From positions 15,707 to 79,706 of the forward strand of contig JALSQD010000074.1 in the NCBI GenBank assembly GCA_026985615.1: a stretch of 64,000 nucleotides of DNA. Reading direction: 5' to 3'. This DNA comes from Thermaceae bacterium (GTDB lineage: Bacteria; Deinococcota; Deinococci; Deinococcales; Marinithermaceae). A model generated the notes under the pieces. That model searched no databases, had not been told where the DNA came from, and saw only the letters and a list, made by a program, of their open reading frames with translations. A program made the translations under genes and the position numbers. This document shows, one piece after another, positions 1 through 8,054 of this stretch. Every line of letters starts with the position of its first letter. The stretch's first letter is position 1.

Positions 1-1573
1 GCTTGCCGGGAATGGGGGCCTCCACGCGCACCGAGCCGACCGCGAGCGCGCGGGCGATGTCGTTGGCCAGTCCGGCGATGCGGCTGATCTTCTCGCCCGG
101 CGCGGGCTCAACCTCGAACCGCGTCACGCTTGGGCCGCGGGCCCAGGCCACCACCCGGGCTTGCAGGTTGAAGTGGGCCAGGGTCTCGTTGATGATCTCG
201 GCGCGCCGGGCGGCCTCGGTCTCGAGCTCCCGTCCGCCAGCCTTTTGGGGTTCGGGCGGGTCGAGGAGGTCGAGCGGGGGCGTGCCGCTGGCGCCGGGTG
301 CGGGGCTGCGCTTCGGCTGGGTGGCCGCGCGCTTTGCCTTTTTGGGGGCCGGCGGTTCGGCGGGGGGCGGTTTGGGCTGCTCTTGCGCGTCCTCCGCTTC
401 CACCGCGGGCGGGGTGCGGGTGAGGCCGCCGCTCTTCAGCAACTGTAGCGCCGCCTCGTGGTAGGCCTCGGGCTGGCTGCGGGCCCAGTCCACCCAGCGG
501 TGCCAGGCTTCGGTGCGGTTGGCGACCTCCTCGAAGATCTCCTCGAGCTCGCGCCAAGCCCCGGCGCGCGTCTGTAGGTTTTCGCTGACTCGTGCCACGG
601 CGGCGGGGTCGCGCGCCAGGGCGACGGCGTCGCGGTCGGAGGCCGCCTGCAGGTCGGCGTAGCGCTTCTTGAGCGCGGCTAGCTCGAGCCTAAGCGCCTC
701 GCGGCGCGCCTCGAGCTCACGGGTGAGCGCGCTTTCGGCCGCGAGCGGCTGCTCGAGCGCGCGGTCCTGGGCCTCGATCTCGGGAAGCAGCGGCGGCGCC
801 TCGGCGCGCAGGCGCTGTTCGAGCTCGCGCGCGCGCTGCTCGAGGAAGCTGCCTAGCAGGGTGCGGTGGTGTTCGAGCTCCTCGGGATCGCTCGCGCCGG
901 GGTGGCGGACGATGCGCTCGAGCTCGCGCTTCAGGCCTTCTAGCGCGGCGTGGTCGGGGTAGCGCTCGTGCAGCGAACGCACCTGGGCGAGCAGGGTGCG
1001 CGCCTGCCGGCGCAGGCCGTCCAGGTCGCGTTTTTGGCCGCGGTAGCTGCGCCAGGAGCGGAAGAGGCGACCTGCGGCCTGGCCTACGCGCTTGAGCACC
1101 TGGGTGAGGCCCCACAGCGGGGGCTTGCGCATCCACAGGTCCACCACGGCCCACAGGGCCAGCGCGTCAAGCAGGTAGGCTGTGGGGCCCAGCCGCGTCA
1201 CCAGGGTGTCGTGGGCGAGGCGGCTCCAAACCCCGACCGCCTCTGGCCAGAGGGCGGCAACGAGCGGCGAGGCCACCGCGCCCGCCAGCAGGGCGAAGAA
1301 GCTGTGGCGCCACAGGGCGCGCTGCGGCTTCTGAAAGAGAAACGCCAGTCCGCTGAAGAAGAGCGGCCAGGGCAGCAAGTAGGCCAGGTAGCCCAGATGG
1401 CGCCGGGCCACGTCGCGCAGGGCCTGGCCCAGCGCCCCCGAAAGCGGCGGGTCGGGGTAGAGGGAGACGCCCAGGAAGAAGGCCAGCGCCAGCAAGACGA
1501 GCCCAAAGGCTTCGAGATCGCCGCGTTGGAGGCGCGACGGAGTCTTGGATTTGCGGGGCTTCTTGCCGGCCAC
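1..1573 (-). CDS. ftsK: DNA translocase FtsK, N-terminal part (gene runs off left edge)
   Basis: Septum-anchored DNA pump that clears and resolves chromosome termini at division. The frame is open from a GTG at 1573 to base 1, giving 524 codons with no stop. Four hydrophobic segments lie at about residues 16-35, 51-70, 78-97 and 113-130, followed by a charged coiled-coil-like stretch (about 150-350), a Pro/Ala/Lys linker, and the start of the motor region at about 430 (PPLDLL, then [15 protein letters not shown], ending [10 protein letters not shown]), as expected just before the Walker A ATPase core. A TAG lies four codons upstream, so GTG 1573 is the only plausible start. TAGAAT (1580-1585) sits 6 nt before it, which suggests a leaderless transcript. 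The Walker motifs and gamma domain lie outside the window. Confidence 0.9.
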   Translation of the reverse strand, partial: MAGKKPRKSKTPSRLQRGDLEAFGLVLLALAFFLGVSLYPDPPLSGALGQALRDVARRHLGYLAYLLPWPLFFSGLAFLFQKPQRALWRHSFFALLAGAVASPLVAALWPEAVGVWSRLAHDTLVTRLGPTAYLLDALALWAVVDLWMRKPPLWGLTQVLKRVGQAAGRLFRSWRSYRGQKRDLDGLRRQARTLLAQVRSLHERYPDHAALEGLKRELERIVRHPGASDPEELEHHRTLLGSFLEQRARELEQRLRAEAPPLLPEIEAQDRALEQPLAAESALTRELEARREALRLELAALKKRYADLQAASDRDAVALARDPAAVARVSENLQTRAGAWRELEEIFEEVANRTEAWHRWVDWARSQPEAYHEAALQLLKSGGLTRTPPAVEAEDAQEQPKPPPAEPPAPKKAKRAATQPKRSPAPGASGTPPLDLLDPPEPQKAGGRELETEAARRAEIINETLAHFNLQARVVAWARGPSVTRFEVEPAPGEKISRIAGLANDIARALAVGSVRVEAPIPGK

Positions 1574-1591
1574 CTTCGTATTCTACCGTTC

Positions 1592-1622
1592 AAAAAGCGC
1601 CGGCCCGGATCGCCGGGCCGGC
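1592..1622 (-). terminator. Intrinsic terminator after the OmpH-like gene
   Basis: A perfect 10-bp stem (GCCGGCCCGG / CCGGGCCGGC, 1599-1622) with a four-base loop is followed on the minus strand by TTTTT (1592-1596). It separates the OmpH-like gene from ftsK, which has its own promoter-like TAGAAT just downstream. Confidence 0.85.
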
Positions 1623-1638
1623 CGCCTGAGGGGGAATG

Positions 1639-2133
1639 TTACTGCGGGCCGAGGGCGCGGATTACGAGATCGGTGATGTCGACGTCGGGCGAGGCGTAGA
1701 CCACCAGCCCCGACTGCCCGGCCACGTTGGCGCTAAGGATCATCGAAAAGCCGTTCTGGGCCGCCACGCGGGCGATGACGCCGTCGATCTCCTTGGTGAT
1801 GGGGGCGAGGGCGGCGTTGATCTTTTCTTGCCACTTGCCGGCCGTCTCGGAGTAGACCTTCTGCAGGTTCTCGAAGTCCTGACGGTCCTTGGCGGTGGCG
1901 GTGCCGTCCTTGATCTTGGCCTCCAGCGCGCGGAGCTGGTCGGCCAGCGGCTTGAGTTCCGCATCCGCCTGCTGGCGAAGCTTCAAGACCGCGGGGTAGT
2001 CGGGGTGGGCCTCGATGACCTTCTGCGCGTCGATGTAGCCCACCCGGCTGGGAATCTCCTTGGTCTGGCTGAGCCCGAGCACGCCGAAGAGGGCGAGCAA
2101 GAGGGCGAAGGGGAGGATCGCTGCTCTTTTCAT
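1639..2133 (-). CDS. OmpH/Skp-family periplasmic chaperone-like protein
   Basis: Protein of 164 aa with an N-terminal signal peptide (MKRAAILPFALLLALFGVLG). The mature part begins with the OmpH-type VGYIDAQKVIEAHP motif. The middle (about residues 45-110) is charged and helical, consistent with the coiled-coil tentacles of Skp-like chaperones that hold unfolded outer-membrane proteins. The C-terminus returns to beta-type sequence (GLVVYASPDVDITDLVI). Start is ATG 2133: the signal peptide begins there, and TAGACT (2141-2146) sits 7 nt upstream, suggesting leaderless translation. An in-frame upstream extension has no signal peptide and was not used. A strong terminator follows. The family assignment is good; the client proteins are unknown. 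Confidence 0.85.
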   Translation of the reverse strand: MKRAAILPFALLLALFGVLGLSQTKEIPSRVGYIDAQKVIEAHPDYPAVLKLRQQADAELKPLADQLRALEAKIKDGTATAKDRQDFENLQKVYSETAGKWQEKINAALAPITKEIDGVIARVAAQNGFSMILSANVAGQSGLVVYASPDVDITDLVIRALGPQ

Positions 2134-2224
2134 CCCCACGAGTCTACGAAGGGGCGGTGAAGAGGCCGTGAGAGGCCCGTGCCCATCGCATTGTGTGTAA
2201 AATGAAAAGAGAGGAGGAACGACC

Positions 2225-2872
2225 ATGCTGGTACGCGACTGGATGACGCCCAACCCCACGACGGTGACCCCGGATACCCCCGTACTCGACGCCATCAAGC
2301 TGCTCAAGGATCGGGGGTACCGCCGTCTACCCGTACTCGACGGCGACCGCCTCGTGGGCATCGTCACCGACAAGGACCTCAAGGACGCGATGCCCTCGAA
2401 GGCGACCACCCTTTCGGTGTGGGAGCTGAACTACCTGCTCTCCAAGCTCACTGTCGAGGAGGTGATGGCCAAGCCGGTCATCAGCGTGGACGCCGACGAG
2501 CCGCTGGAGGAGGCGGCGCTCTTGATGGAGGAGTACCGCATTGGCGGCCTCCCGGTGCTCGAGAAGGGTAAGCTCATCGGTATCATCACCATCACCGACG
2601 TGCTCAAGGCGTTCATCGAGGTCATGGGCATGCGCGAGGGCGGCCTGCGGGTGACCCTCGACGTGGAGGACAAGCCGGGGGCGCTCGAGCGCTTGGGCGC
2701 TGCTGTCAAGCCCAGCAACATCGTCTCGGTGGCGACCGCGGGCCGGCACGATGGCTACCGCATCGTCGTTCTGCGTATCACCGGCGAGGGGCTCGACACC
2801 GTCGTCGACCGCCTGCGCAACGCCGGGGAAAAGGTCCTCGACGTGCGCGAGACCAAGCCCCGCCAGATCTAG
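2225..2872 (+). CDS. CBS-domain protein with C-terminal ACT-like domain
   Basis: Protein of 215 aa with two CBS motifs in tandem (about residues 1-60 and 75-130, each with the V-D-P-L-x-A-pattern and GI-I/V-T-x-x-D endings such as GIVTDKDL and GIITITDV), then an ACT-like module from about 140 ([17 protein letters not shown]). CBS pairs bind adenosyl nucleotides; ACT domains sense small ligands. This layout matches the AcuB-like family, whose exact role is not settled. A good Shine-Dalgarno (GAGGAGG) precedes ATG 2225, and TAAAAT at 2198-2203 could be the -10. It is monocistronic, ending at a hairpin shared with the lsr operon. Confidence 0.85.
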   Translation: MLVRDWMTPNPTTVTPDTPVLDAIKLLKDRGYRRLPVLDGDRLVGIVTDKDLKDAMPSKATTLSVWELNYLLSKLTVEEVMAKPVISVDADEPLEEAALLMEEYRIGGLPVLEKGKLIGIITITDVLKAFIEVMGMREGGLRVTLDVEDKPGALERLGAAVKPSNIVSVATAGRHDGYRIVVLRITGEGLDTVVDRLRNAGEKVLDVRETKPRQI

Positions 2873-2886
2873 GACCTGACGAATGC

Positions 2887-2918
2887 AAAGACCCGGCGCG
2901 TTATGCGCCGGGTCTTTT
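2887..2918. terminator. Bidirectional terminator between the CBS gene and the lsr operon
   Basis: Inverted repeat AAAGACCCGGCGC / GCGCCGGGTCTTT around a five-base loop, with T-runs in both directions, lies between two convergent genes. It can end both transcripts. Confidence 0.9.
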
Positions 2919-2932
2919 CCTTGCGCTCGCGC

Positions 2933-3313
2933 CTACTCGATCTCCGGGAAGGGCTGGCCCGGGAGCCAGTCTACGTCCACCTTGTCCTTGGGGTCGTAGG
3001 GCGCCTTGACAAAGATCGCCTTCCAGGGCGTATCGCCCCGGTTGATCAGGTAGTGCGGGTGTTTGGGCGGCACGTGGCAGAGCTCGCCGGGGTGCAGGGT
3101 GAACTTTTCACCGTTGATGTAGATGTCCACCTCGCCTTCGAGCGTGAAGAAGTTTTCCTCCACCTCGCGGTGGTAGTGGGTGGGGAAGTCCTCGCCCGGC
3201 ATGAGCACGACCATGCCAAAGTCGGAGCGCGGCCCGCGGAGCAGGTACTTGGGTCCCGAAACCCCGTCGAAGCGGTACTCCACCTCGCCTTCGTGAATGA
3301 TGAACGGCTTCAA
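2933..3313 (-). CDS. Small single-domain cupin at the end of the lsr operon
   Basis: Protein of 126 aa, one cupin barrel. Motif 1 (about residues 55-75) reads GEDFPTHYHREVEENFFTLEG, matching G-x5-H-x-H-x3,4-E-x6-G; motif 2 is GELCHVPPKHPHYLIN. The metal-binding His/His/Glu/His set is therefore present. The start is TTG 3313, preceded by GGAGGG and only 16 bases after the lsrK stop, so the gene is co-transcribed with lsrK. It occupies the place of lsrF/lsrG in enterobacterial operons. A role in handling phospho-AI-2 (for example isomerisation of phospho-DPD) is an inference from position only; cupins are functionally diverse. Confidence 0.85.
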   Translation of the reverse strand: MKPFIIHEGEVEYRFDGVSGPKYLLRGPRSDFGMVVLMPGEDFPTHYHREVEENFFTLEGEVDIYINGEKFTLHPGELCHVPPKHPHYLINRGDTPWKAIFVKAPYDPKDKVDVDWLPGQPFPEIE

Positions 3314-3329
3314 GGCGTATCGTCCCTCC

Positions 3330-4886
3330 TCATTCGCCGGGGGCGCGCCACATGTGCTGGGTCACGCCGCGGTCGGCGAGTTCGAGCTGGGCAGGATAGG
3401 CTGCCTGCCAGCGCGCGTAGGCTTCATCGTAAACGTCTTTGTACGCGGGGTTGGGTTCCATCTCGCGCTCCCAGCGGACCAGGGCCTCGGCGGCCTCCTG
3501 AAGGCTCGGATAGAGCCCCACGCCCACGCCCGCGGCGATCGCGGCCCCCAGGGAGGTCGCCTCCTTGACCACCGGGATCTTCAGGGGGATCTGCAGCACG
3601 TCGGCCACGATCTGCGGCCACAGCCGCCCCTTCGCGGCGCCGCCGGCGAAGACGGCCGCGTCCAGCGGTGCGCCGGTGAGCTCGGCGATGCGCTCCAGGT
3701 TGGCGCGGGTCACGATCGCGGCGTTTTCCTGCAGCGCCCGGAAGAAGGTGCCCCGATGCGCCCGCTCGGGGTCGAGCGGGAAGTTGAGGAACGAGGGCGC
3801 CGCGTGCCGCCAGTGGCTGTAGTCCATGGCGTCGGAGAGGATCGGAATCATGCCGTGCGAGCCCGGCGGGACGGTGGCCGCCAGCTCCTCGAGCAGCTCG
3901 TAGGCGTCGCGCCCCTCGCTTTCGGCCCGGGCCTTGAGGTCGGGCGCGAAGGCGTCGCGGAACCAGCGCGCGGCGATGCCGGGGAAGAAGACGATGGCCT
4001 CGGCCTGCCACTGCGCGCGGTCGGCGGCGAAGTTGAGGCGCATCCGCCCGGTCTCGTCGGTCAGCGGCCCGTCCAGGTTGACCTCCTGTTGCCAGAAGGA
4101 GCCGCCCAAGATGGCGCCCTCACCGGCGCGGGCCACGCCCAGCCCCACGGTGCCGAGCTGCGCGTCGCCGCCGCCCATGACGATGGGCGTGCCAGCGCGC
4201 AGGCCCGTCTGCTCGCTCACGGCCCGGGAGACCTCGCCGATGACCGTACCTACCTCGTAGACGGGGGTCTCCATGAAGTCGGGCTTGATGCCCAGCCGGC
4301 GGAAGAGCTCGGGGTCCCAGCGGCGGGTCTCGAGGTGGAAGAGGCCGGTGGTGCCGCCGTTCGTGGGGTCGAGGGCGATCTCGGCGCCGAGCCGGATCGC
4401 GATCCAGTCGCTGAGCATGGCCATGCGCGTCGCCCGGGCGTAGAGTTCGGGCTCGTGGCGCTTGAGCCAGAGCAGGCGCGGGGCCGCGCCCAGGGCGAAG
4501 GTCTGCCCGGAGCGCAGGTAGGTCCAGCGCTCCAGCTCCGGGTCGCGGGCGCGCAGCTCGCGCACCTGCTCGACGGCGCGCGCGTCCACGTTGGCGCAGG
4601 CCCACAGCTCCTCGCCGTTCTCGTCGTAGAGCGCGATGCCCTCGCGCATGCTGGTGGTGCTGATGGCAGCTACGTCGGCATCGGGCACCTGGGCCAGCAC
4701 CTCCTGGATGGCGCTGGTGAGCATGGCCCAGTTTCGGTCGCGCTCGAAGGTCATCGAGCCGGGGTGGCCGGGTTCCTCGCGGTGGGTCCACTCGCGCGAG
4801 GCCGCTGCGAGCTGACGCCCCTCCTCGTCGAAGAGGACCGCGCGGCCGCTGCCGGTTCCGGCGTCAAGGGCTAGCAAATGGCGCAT
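3330..4886 (-). CDS. lsrK: Autoinducer-2 kinase LsrK
   Basis: FGGY-family kinase, 518 aa, that phosphorylates imported AI-2 (DPD) in the cytoplasm. Similarity to enterobacterial LsrK as I recall it runs end to end: ALDAGTGSGRAVLFDEEG near the N-terminus, SMREGIALYDENG, WACANVDARA, SDWIA, DPTNGGTTGL, VMGGGDAQLG, ILGGSFWQQEVNLDGP, and the C-terminal phosphate-loop region FAGGAAKGRLWPQI and VVKEATSLGAAIAAGVG, ending HMWRAPGE. Start ATG 4886 has GGAGG upstream; earlier in-frame sequence lies inside a hairpin and is not family-like. The specific LsrK motifs distinguish it from xylulose or glycerol kinases. It follows lsrB with a stem-loop between them. Confidence 0.92.
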   Translation of the reverse strand: MRHLLALDAGTGSGRAVLFDEEGRQLAAASREWTHREEPGHPGSMTFERDRNWAMLTSAIQEVLAQVPDADVAAISTTSMREGIALYDENGEELWACANVDARAVEQVRELRARDPELERWTYLRSGQTFALGAAPRLLWLKRHEPELYARATRMAMLSDWIAIRLGAEIALDPTNGGTTGLFHLETRRWDPELFRRLGIKPDFMETPVYEVGTVIGEVSRAVSEQTGLRAGTPIVMGGGDAQLGTVGLGVARAGEGAILGGSFWQQEVNLDGPLTDETGRMRLNFAADRAQWQAEAIVFFPGIAARWFRDAFAPDLKARAESEGRDAYELLEELAATVPPGSHGMIPILSDAMDYSHWRHAAPSFLNFPLDPERAHRGTFFRALQENAAIVTRANLERIAELTGAPLDAAVFAGGAAKGRLWPQIVADVLQIPLKIPVVKEATSLGAAIAAGVGVGLYPSLQEAAEALVRWEREMEPNPAYKDVYDEAYARWQAAYPAQLELADRGVTQHMWRAPGE

Positions 4887-4902
4887 GCCGCCTCCACGAA
4901 AG

Positions 4903-4932
4903 GTACCCGGCCGCCTGTGGGCGGCCGGGTAC
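4903..4932 (-). repeat. 13-bp intercistronic hairpin between lsrB and lsrK
   Basis: Perfect inverted repeat GTACCCGGCCGCC / GGCGGCCGGGTAC with a four-base loop. On the transcribed strand it is followed by CTTTCG, not a long U-run. It sits directly after the binding-protein gene, the usual position of hairpins that raise the level of binding-protein mRNA over downstream cistrons. Confidence 0.75.
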
Positions 4933-4939
4933 AAGGGGT

Positions 4940-5971
4940 CTAGAAGTCGTAGTCGTCGATGTTGTCGATGGTGAAGACCACGCGCTCAGGCAGCAGGATG
5001 ATGCCATTGTTGACCTCACCCTGGTAGTCGTAACCCTGCACCGAGTTGGGGTAGACCTTGACGTGGCCCACGCCGGGCACGTCGAACTCGTCGCCCACGT
5101 GGAGCTGCTTGCCCTGGACCAGCATGTTGGCCACGTAGATGGTCAGCTTGCCCTGCTTGACGACGTCCCAAAGGCCGAAGGCCTTCACGGTGCCGCGCTT
5201 GACGTAGGGGCGCATGACGTTTGGGGTCGAGAAGCCGGTGATGATGACCTTGCCGGCGATGCCGAGGTTCTCGGCGGCCTGGGCGGTGCCGGGCAGCGCG
5301 TTGGCGTCGGGGCAGATCACCGCGTCGAGGTCGGGGTGCGCCTGGAAGAGGGCGGTGGGCACCTGGACGGCCTTCTGGGCGTCCTCATGGCTGAAGACGG
5401 TGTCCACGATCTCCCAGTTCGGGTAGTCCTTGGCGATCTTGGCCTTGGCGACGTTCACCCACTGGTTCTGGTCGGTGACGGTGGGGCTGGAGTAGTGGAA
5501 GGCGATCTTCTTGGTGCCGCTGTGGGGGTCGTTCATCTGGTCGGCGGCCATCTGAACCAGAAGCTCGCCGAGCTGCTGGGCGGTACCCTGGCTGATGTAG
5601 AAGGTGCGGTAGCGCGGGTTGACGTCGGAGTCCCAGGTAAGGATGATGACGCCCTTTTTCATTGCGCGCTTGAGGGCCTGGTTGAGGCCGTCGGGCGAGA
5701 GCGCCGAGATGGCGATGGCGTCATAACCCTGGTTCACGAAGTTGTTGATGTACTCGATCTGCCCGGAGACGCTGGCGGCGCTGGGGCCGTCGTACTTGAC
5801 GTAGATGCCCAGTTCCTGCCCCATCTCCACGGCCCCCTTGCCGCCCGATTCGAAGAAGCCCACACCAGTCAGTTTGGGGATAAACGCAATCTTAACGTCC
5901 TTGGCCACGGCCAGGCCGGCCAACGCGGCTACGATCAGCGCCGCAACCATCAGATAGCTAAATTTCTTCAT
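4940..5971 (-). CDS. lsrB: Autoinducer-2-binding protein LsrB
   Basis: Exported substrate-binding protein of 343 aa with signal peptide ([20 protein letters not shown]). It matches enterobacterial LsrB along its whole length, including [65 protein letters not shown] and [18 protein letters not shown]. The residues known to contact AI-2 in Salmonella LsrB (Lys35, Asp116, Asp166, Gln167, Pro220, Ala222) correspond to Lys33, Asp114, Asp167, Gln168, Pro221 and Ala223 here, all conserved. Start ATG 5971 is well spaced from AAGGAGG; a GTG two codons earlier (5977) overlaps the ribosome site too closely. This is the best evidence that the locus really recognises AI-2 and not ribose or rhamnose. Confidence 0.95.
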   Translation of the reverse strand: MKKFSYLMVAALIVAALAGLAVAKDVKIAFIPKLTGVGFFESGGKGAVEMGQELGIYVKYDGPSAASVSGQIEYINNFVNQGYDAIAISALSPDGLNQALKRAMKKGVIILTWDSDVNPRYRTFYISQGTAQQLGELLVQMAADQMNDPHSGTKKIAFHYSSPTVTDQNQWVNVAKAKIAKDYPNWEIVDTVFSHEDAQKAVQVPTALFQAHPDLDAVICPDANALPGTAQAAENLGIAGKVIITGFSTPNVMRPYVKRGTVKAFGLWDVVKQGKLTIYVANMLVQGKQLHVGDEFDVPGVGHVKVYPNSVQGYDYQGEVNNGIILLPERVVFTIDNIDDYDF

Positions 5972-6030
5972 TGCCACAACCTCCTTCGAGAATGCCTAGG
6001 TCCGAAGTCCTCCCGTTTTCGTGCCGGTTC

Positions 6031-7071
6031 TCACCCCCTTTCCTTCTGCGAGAGCGCCTTGCGGTTCAGGCGGTACTCCCCGTAGACGTGCATGAGTTGC
6101 TTGACGGCCATGGCCGAGATAAGCAGCGCACCGATGACGACCTGAATGAGGTCGTTGGTTACGCCGATGGCCAGCAGCCCCTGACGCAGGAAGCCCAGCA
6201 GCATTCCGGCCAGGAGCGTGCCCAGGATGGTGCCGCTGCCGCCGAGGATGTCGGCCCCGCCCAGCACCACCGCGGTGATGATGGGCAGCAGGGCGTCGCC
6301 CCCCAGGTCGGCACGGGCCGAGGTGAAGTAGGAGGTGAGCATTACGCCCGCGAGTGCGGCCCCGAAGCCGCTGAGGACGTAGGCCCAGACGAGCACCTTT
6401 TGGATGGGCACGCCGCTGTAGGCGGCGGCCTTAGGGTTGACGCCGATGAGGTAGAGGTAGCGGCCGAAGCGGGTCTTGTGCAGGAGCAGCGAGAGCGCGG
6501 CGGCGAAGAGCAGCACCAGGATGAAGGGGTAGGGCACGATGCCCACGGTGCCCTCGGTCAGGGCGATGAAGGAATCGGGCAGGCCGGTGATGCCCTCGTA
6601 CTGATAGGCGGCGAGGCCGGCTGAGCCGTAGGCCTTGAAGCCGAGGAAGTCGAGCAGGGCGGGCATACCCTGGGCGATGCCGGCGTACATGAAGAGCGTG
6701 CCCAGGGTGATGACGAGCGGGTTGACGTCGGTCTTGGCGACGAAGAAGCCGTTGAAGGCGCCGGCGAGGATGCCGACGAGCAACGCGATGGCCAGGGCCA
6801 CGAAGATGTTGACGCCGGCCACCCAGATGAGGCCCAGGGTGATCGAGGCCAGCCCCATGATCGAGACGCCCGAGATGTCGATGCCCGCGGTGATGATGAC
6901 CAGGGTGAGCGGAAGGGCGGCGAAGAGGATGTGCGAGAAGTCGAGCGTCGAGTAGAGCAGGTTCTCGAGGTTGAAGAAGACGGGGTTGATCCAGCCCAGC
7001 ACGAGGATTTCCAGCACCAGCAGCACCGCCAGTGCGAACTCCCAGGTGCGGAAGATGCGGGTCCACTTCAC
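6031..7071 (-). CDS. lsrD: AI-2 ABC transporter permease LsrD
   Basis: Inner-membrane permease of the BPD_transp_2/ribose type, 346 aa, with about ten hydrophobic segments. It resembles LsrD specifically: WEFALAVLLVLEILVLG at the N-terminus, LPLTLVIITAGIDIS, NPLVITLGTLFMYAG, LLHKTRFGRYLYLIG, TSYFTSARADLG and ITAVVLGGADILGGSGTI. Start GTG 7071 overlaps the lsrC stop by four bases (GTGA), implying translational coupling. It should pair with LsrC as the transmembrane heterodimer energised by LsrA. Confidence 0.93.
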   Translation of the reverse strand: MKWTRIFRTWEFALAVLLVLEILVLGWINPVFFNLENLLYSTLDFSHILFAALPLTLVIITAGIDISGVSIMGLASITLGLIWVAGVNIFVALAIALLVGILAGAFNGFFVAKTDVNPLVITLGTLFMYAGIAQGMPALLDFLGFKAYGSAGLAAYQYEGITGLPDSFIALTEGTVGIVPYPFILVLLFAAALSLLLHKTRFGRYLYLIGVNPKAAAYSGVPIQKVLVWAYVLSGFGAALAGVMLTSYFTSARADLGGDALLPIITAVVLGGADILGGSGTILGTLLAGMLLGFLRQGLLAIGVTNDLIQVVIGALLISAMAVKQLMHVYGEYRLNRKALSQKERG

Positions 7072-8054
7072 GATGCACCTCCACCGACGTCACCACGGAT
7101 GCGCGCCTGACGCCGCTGCGACTCGAGCGTGCTGCGGACGCGGTAGTCCACGTAGACGACCGCGAGCAGGATGACGCCCGCGAAGGCGTTGTCCCAGATG
7201 CCCGGCACGCCCAGGAAGATGAGCATGCTGTGCACGGCGGTGAGGAAGAGCGCCCCCACGGCCGCCCCCAGGGGGGTGCCCACGCCGCCGGTGAGGCTCA
7301 CTCCGCCCAGGACGTTTGCGGCGATGGCCTTGAGCTCGAAGCCGTCGGCGGCGTTCATCGAGACGAAGCCGATCTGCGAGGTGAAGACGATCGCGGCCAT
7401 CGCCGCAAAGACGCCAGCGAGGGTGTAGGCCATGAACTGCGTCGGTCGCACCGGCAAGCCCAGGAGGTAGGCGCCTTCTTCGTTGTCGCCGACCGCGTAG
7501 AAGTACCTTGCCGGGCGGGCCCTGAGCGTCCAGTAGGCGGTGGTCGCGATCACCAACGCGGTCAGCCACACGAAGAAGGGAACACCCGCAAAACTCCAGA
7601 GGTTGGGTTCCTTGATGCTTTGGGGAAGGTTCTCGATCCAGCTGCCCCCGGTGATGATGCGCATCAGGCCGCGGTAGATTCCGAGGGTGCCGAGCGTCAT
7701 GATGATGGGCGGAACGCGCAGCATGGTGACGCCGAAGGCGTTGAGCATGCCCGCGAGCGTGCCGGTGGCCAGCGCGGCCACGATGGCCCAGCCCACCGGC
7801 CAGCCCAGGTTGAGCGTGGTGCCCAGGACCACCGCCGCCAGCCCGGCGGTGGCGCCCACGGAGACGTCGATGCCGCGGGTGAGGATGACGAACATCTCGC
7901 CCAGGGAGATGAGGACGAGGGTGAGGCTGGCGTTGAAGATCTCGACGATCGAGTCGAACTTGAAGAAGTTGGGGTTGAACAGGCCGGTGATGACGATGAG
8001 CAGGAGCAAGAGCCCGGTGACCAGGGCTTCGCGGCTGCTGAGCAAGCGTTTCAC
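7068..8054 (-). CDS. lsrC: AI-2 ABC transporter permease LsrC
   Basis: Permease partner of LsrD, 328 aa, rich in hydrophobic helices. LsrC-like signatures are LGEMFVILTRGIDVSVGAT, PPIIMTLGTLGIYRGLM, TGGSWIENLP, YFYAVGDNEEGAYLLGL, VFTSQIGFVS and ELKAIAANVLGGVSLTGG. Start GTG 8054 forms a GTGA overlap with the lsrA stop. Gene order A-C-D-B matches the enterobacterial lsr operon exactly. Confidence 0.93.
   Translation of the reverse strand: MKRLLSSREALVTGLLLLLIVITGLFNPNFFKFDSIVEIFNASLTLVLISLGEMFVILTRGIDVSVGATAGLAAVVLGTTLNLGWPVGWAIVAALATGTLAGMLNAFGVTMLRVPPIIMTLGTLGIYRGLMRIITGGSWIENLPQSIKEPNLWSFAGVPFFVWLTALVIATTAYWTLRARPARYFYAVGDNEEGAYLLGLPVRPTQFMAYTLAGVFAAMAAIVFTSQIGFVSMNAADGFELKAIAANVLGGVSLTGGVGTPLGAAVGALFLTAVHSMLIFLGVPGIWDNAFAGVILLAVVYVDYRVRSTLESQRRQARIRGDVGGGAS

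Noticed and set aside
1198..1593. 131-codon minus-strand open frame near the ftsK start
   Set aside because: It is in a different frame from the FtsK membrane domain, with Arg/Trp/Ser-rich nonsense sequence; the GTG 1573 frame encodes FtsK.
3297..4874. Long plus-strand open frame (525 codons) antisense to lsrK
   Set aside because: It is a GC-rich shadow with low-complexity Gly/Ala/Arg composition and no family resemblance; the opposite strand encodes a clear LsrK.
5281..5971. Ribose or rhamnose ABC transporter as the identity of the 2.9-9.7 kb locus
   Set aside because: The binding protein keeps all six AI-2 contact residues and the kinase matches LsrK motif by motif.
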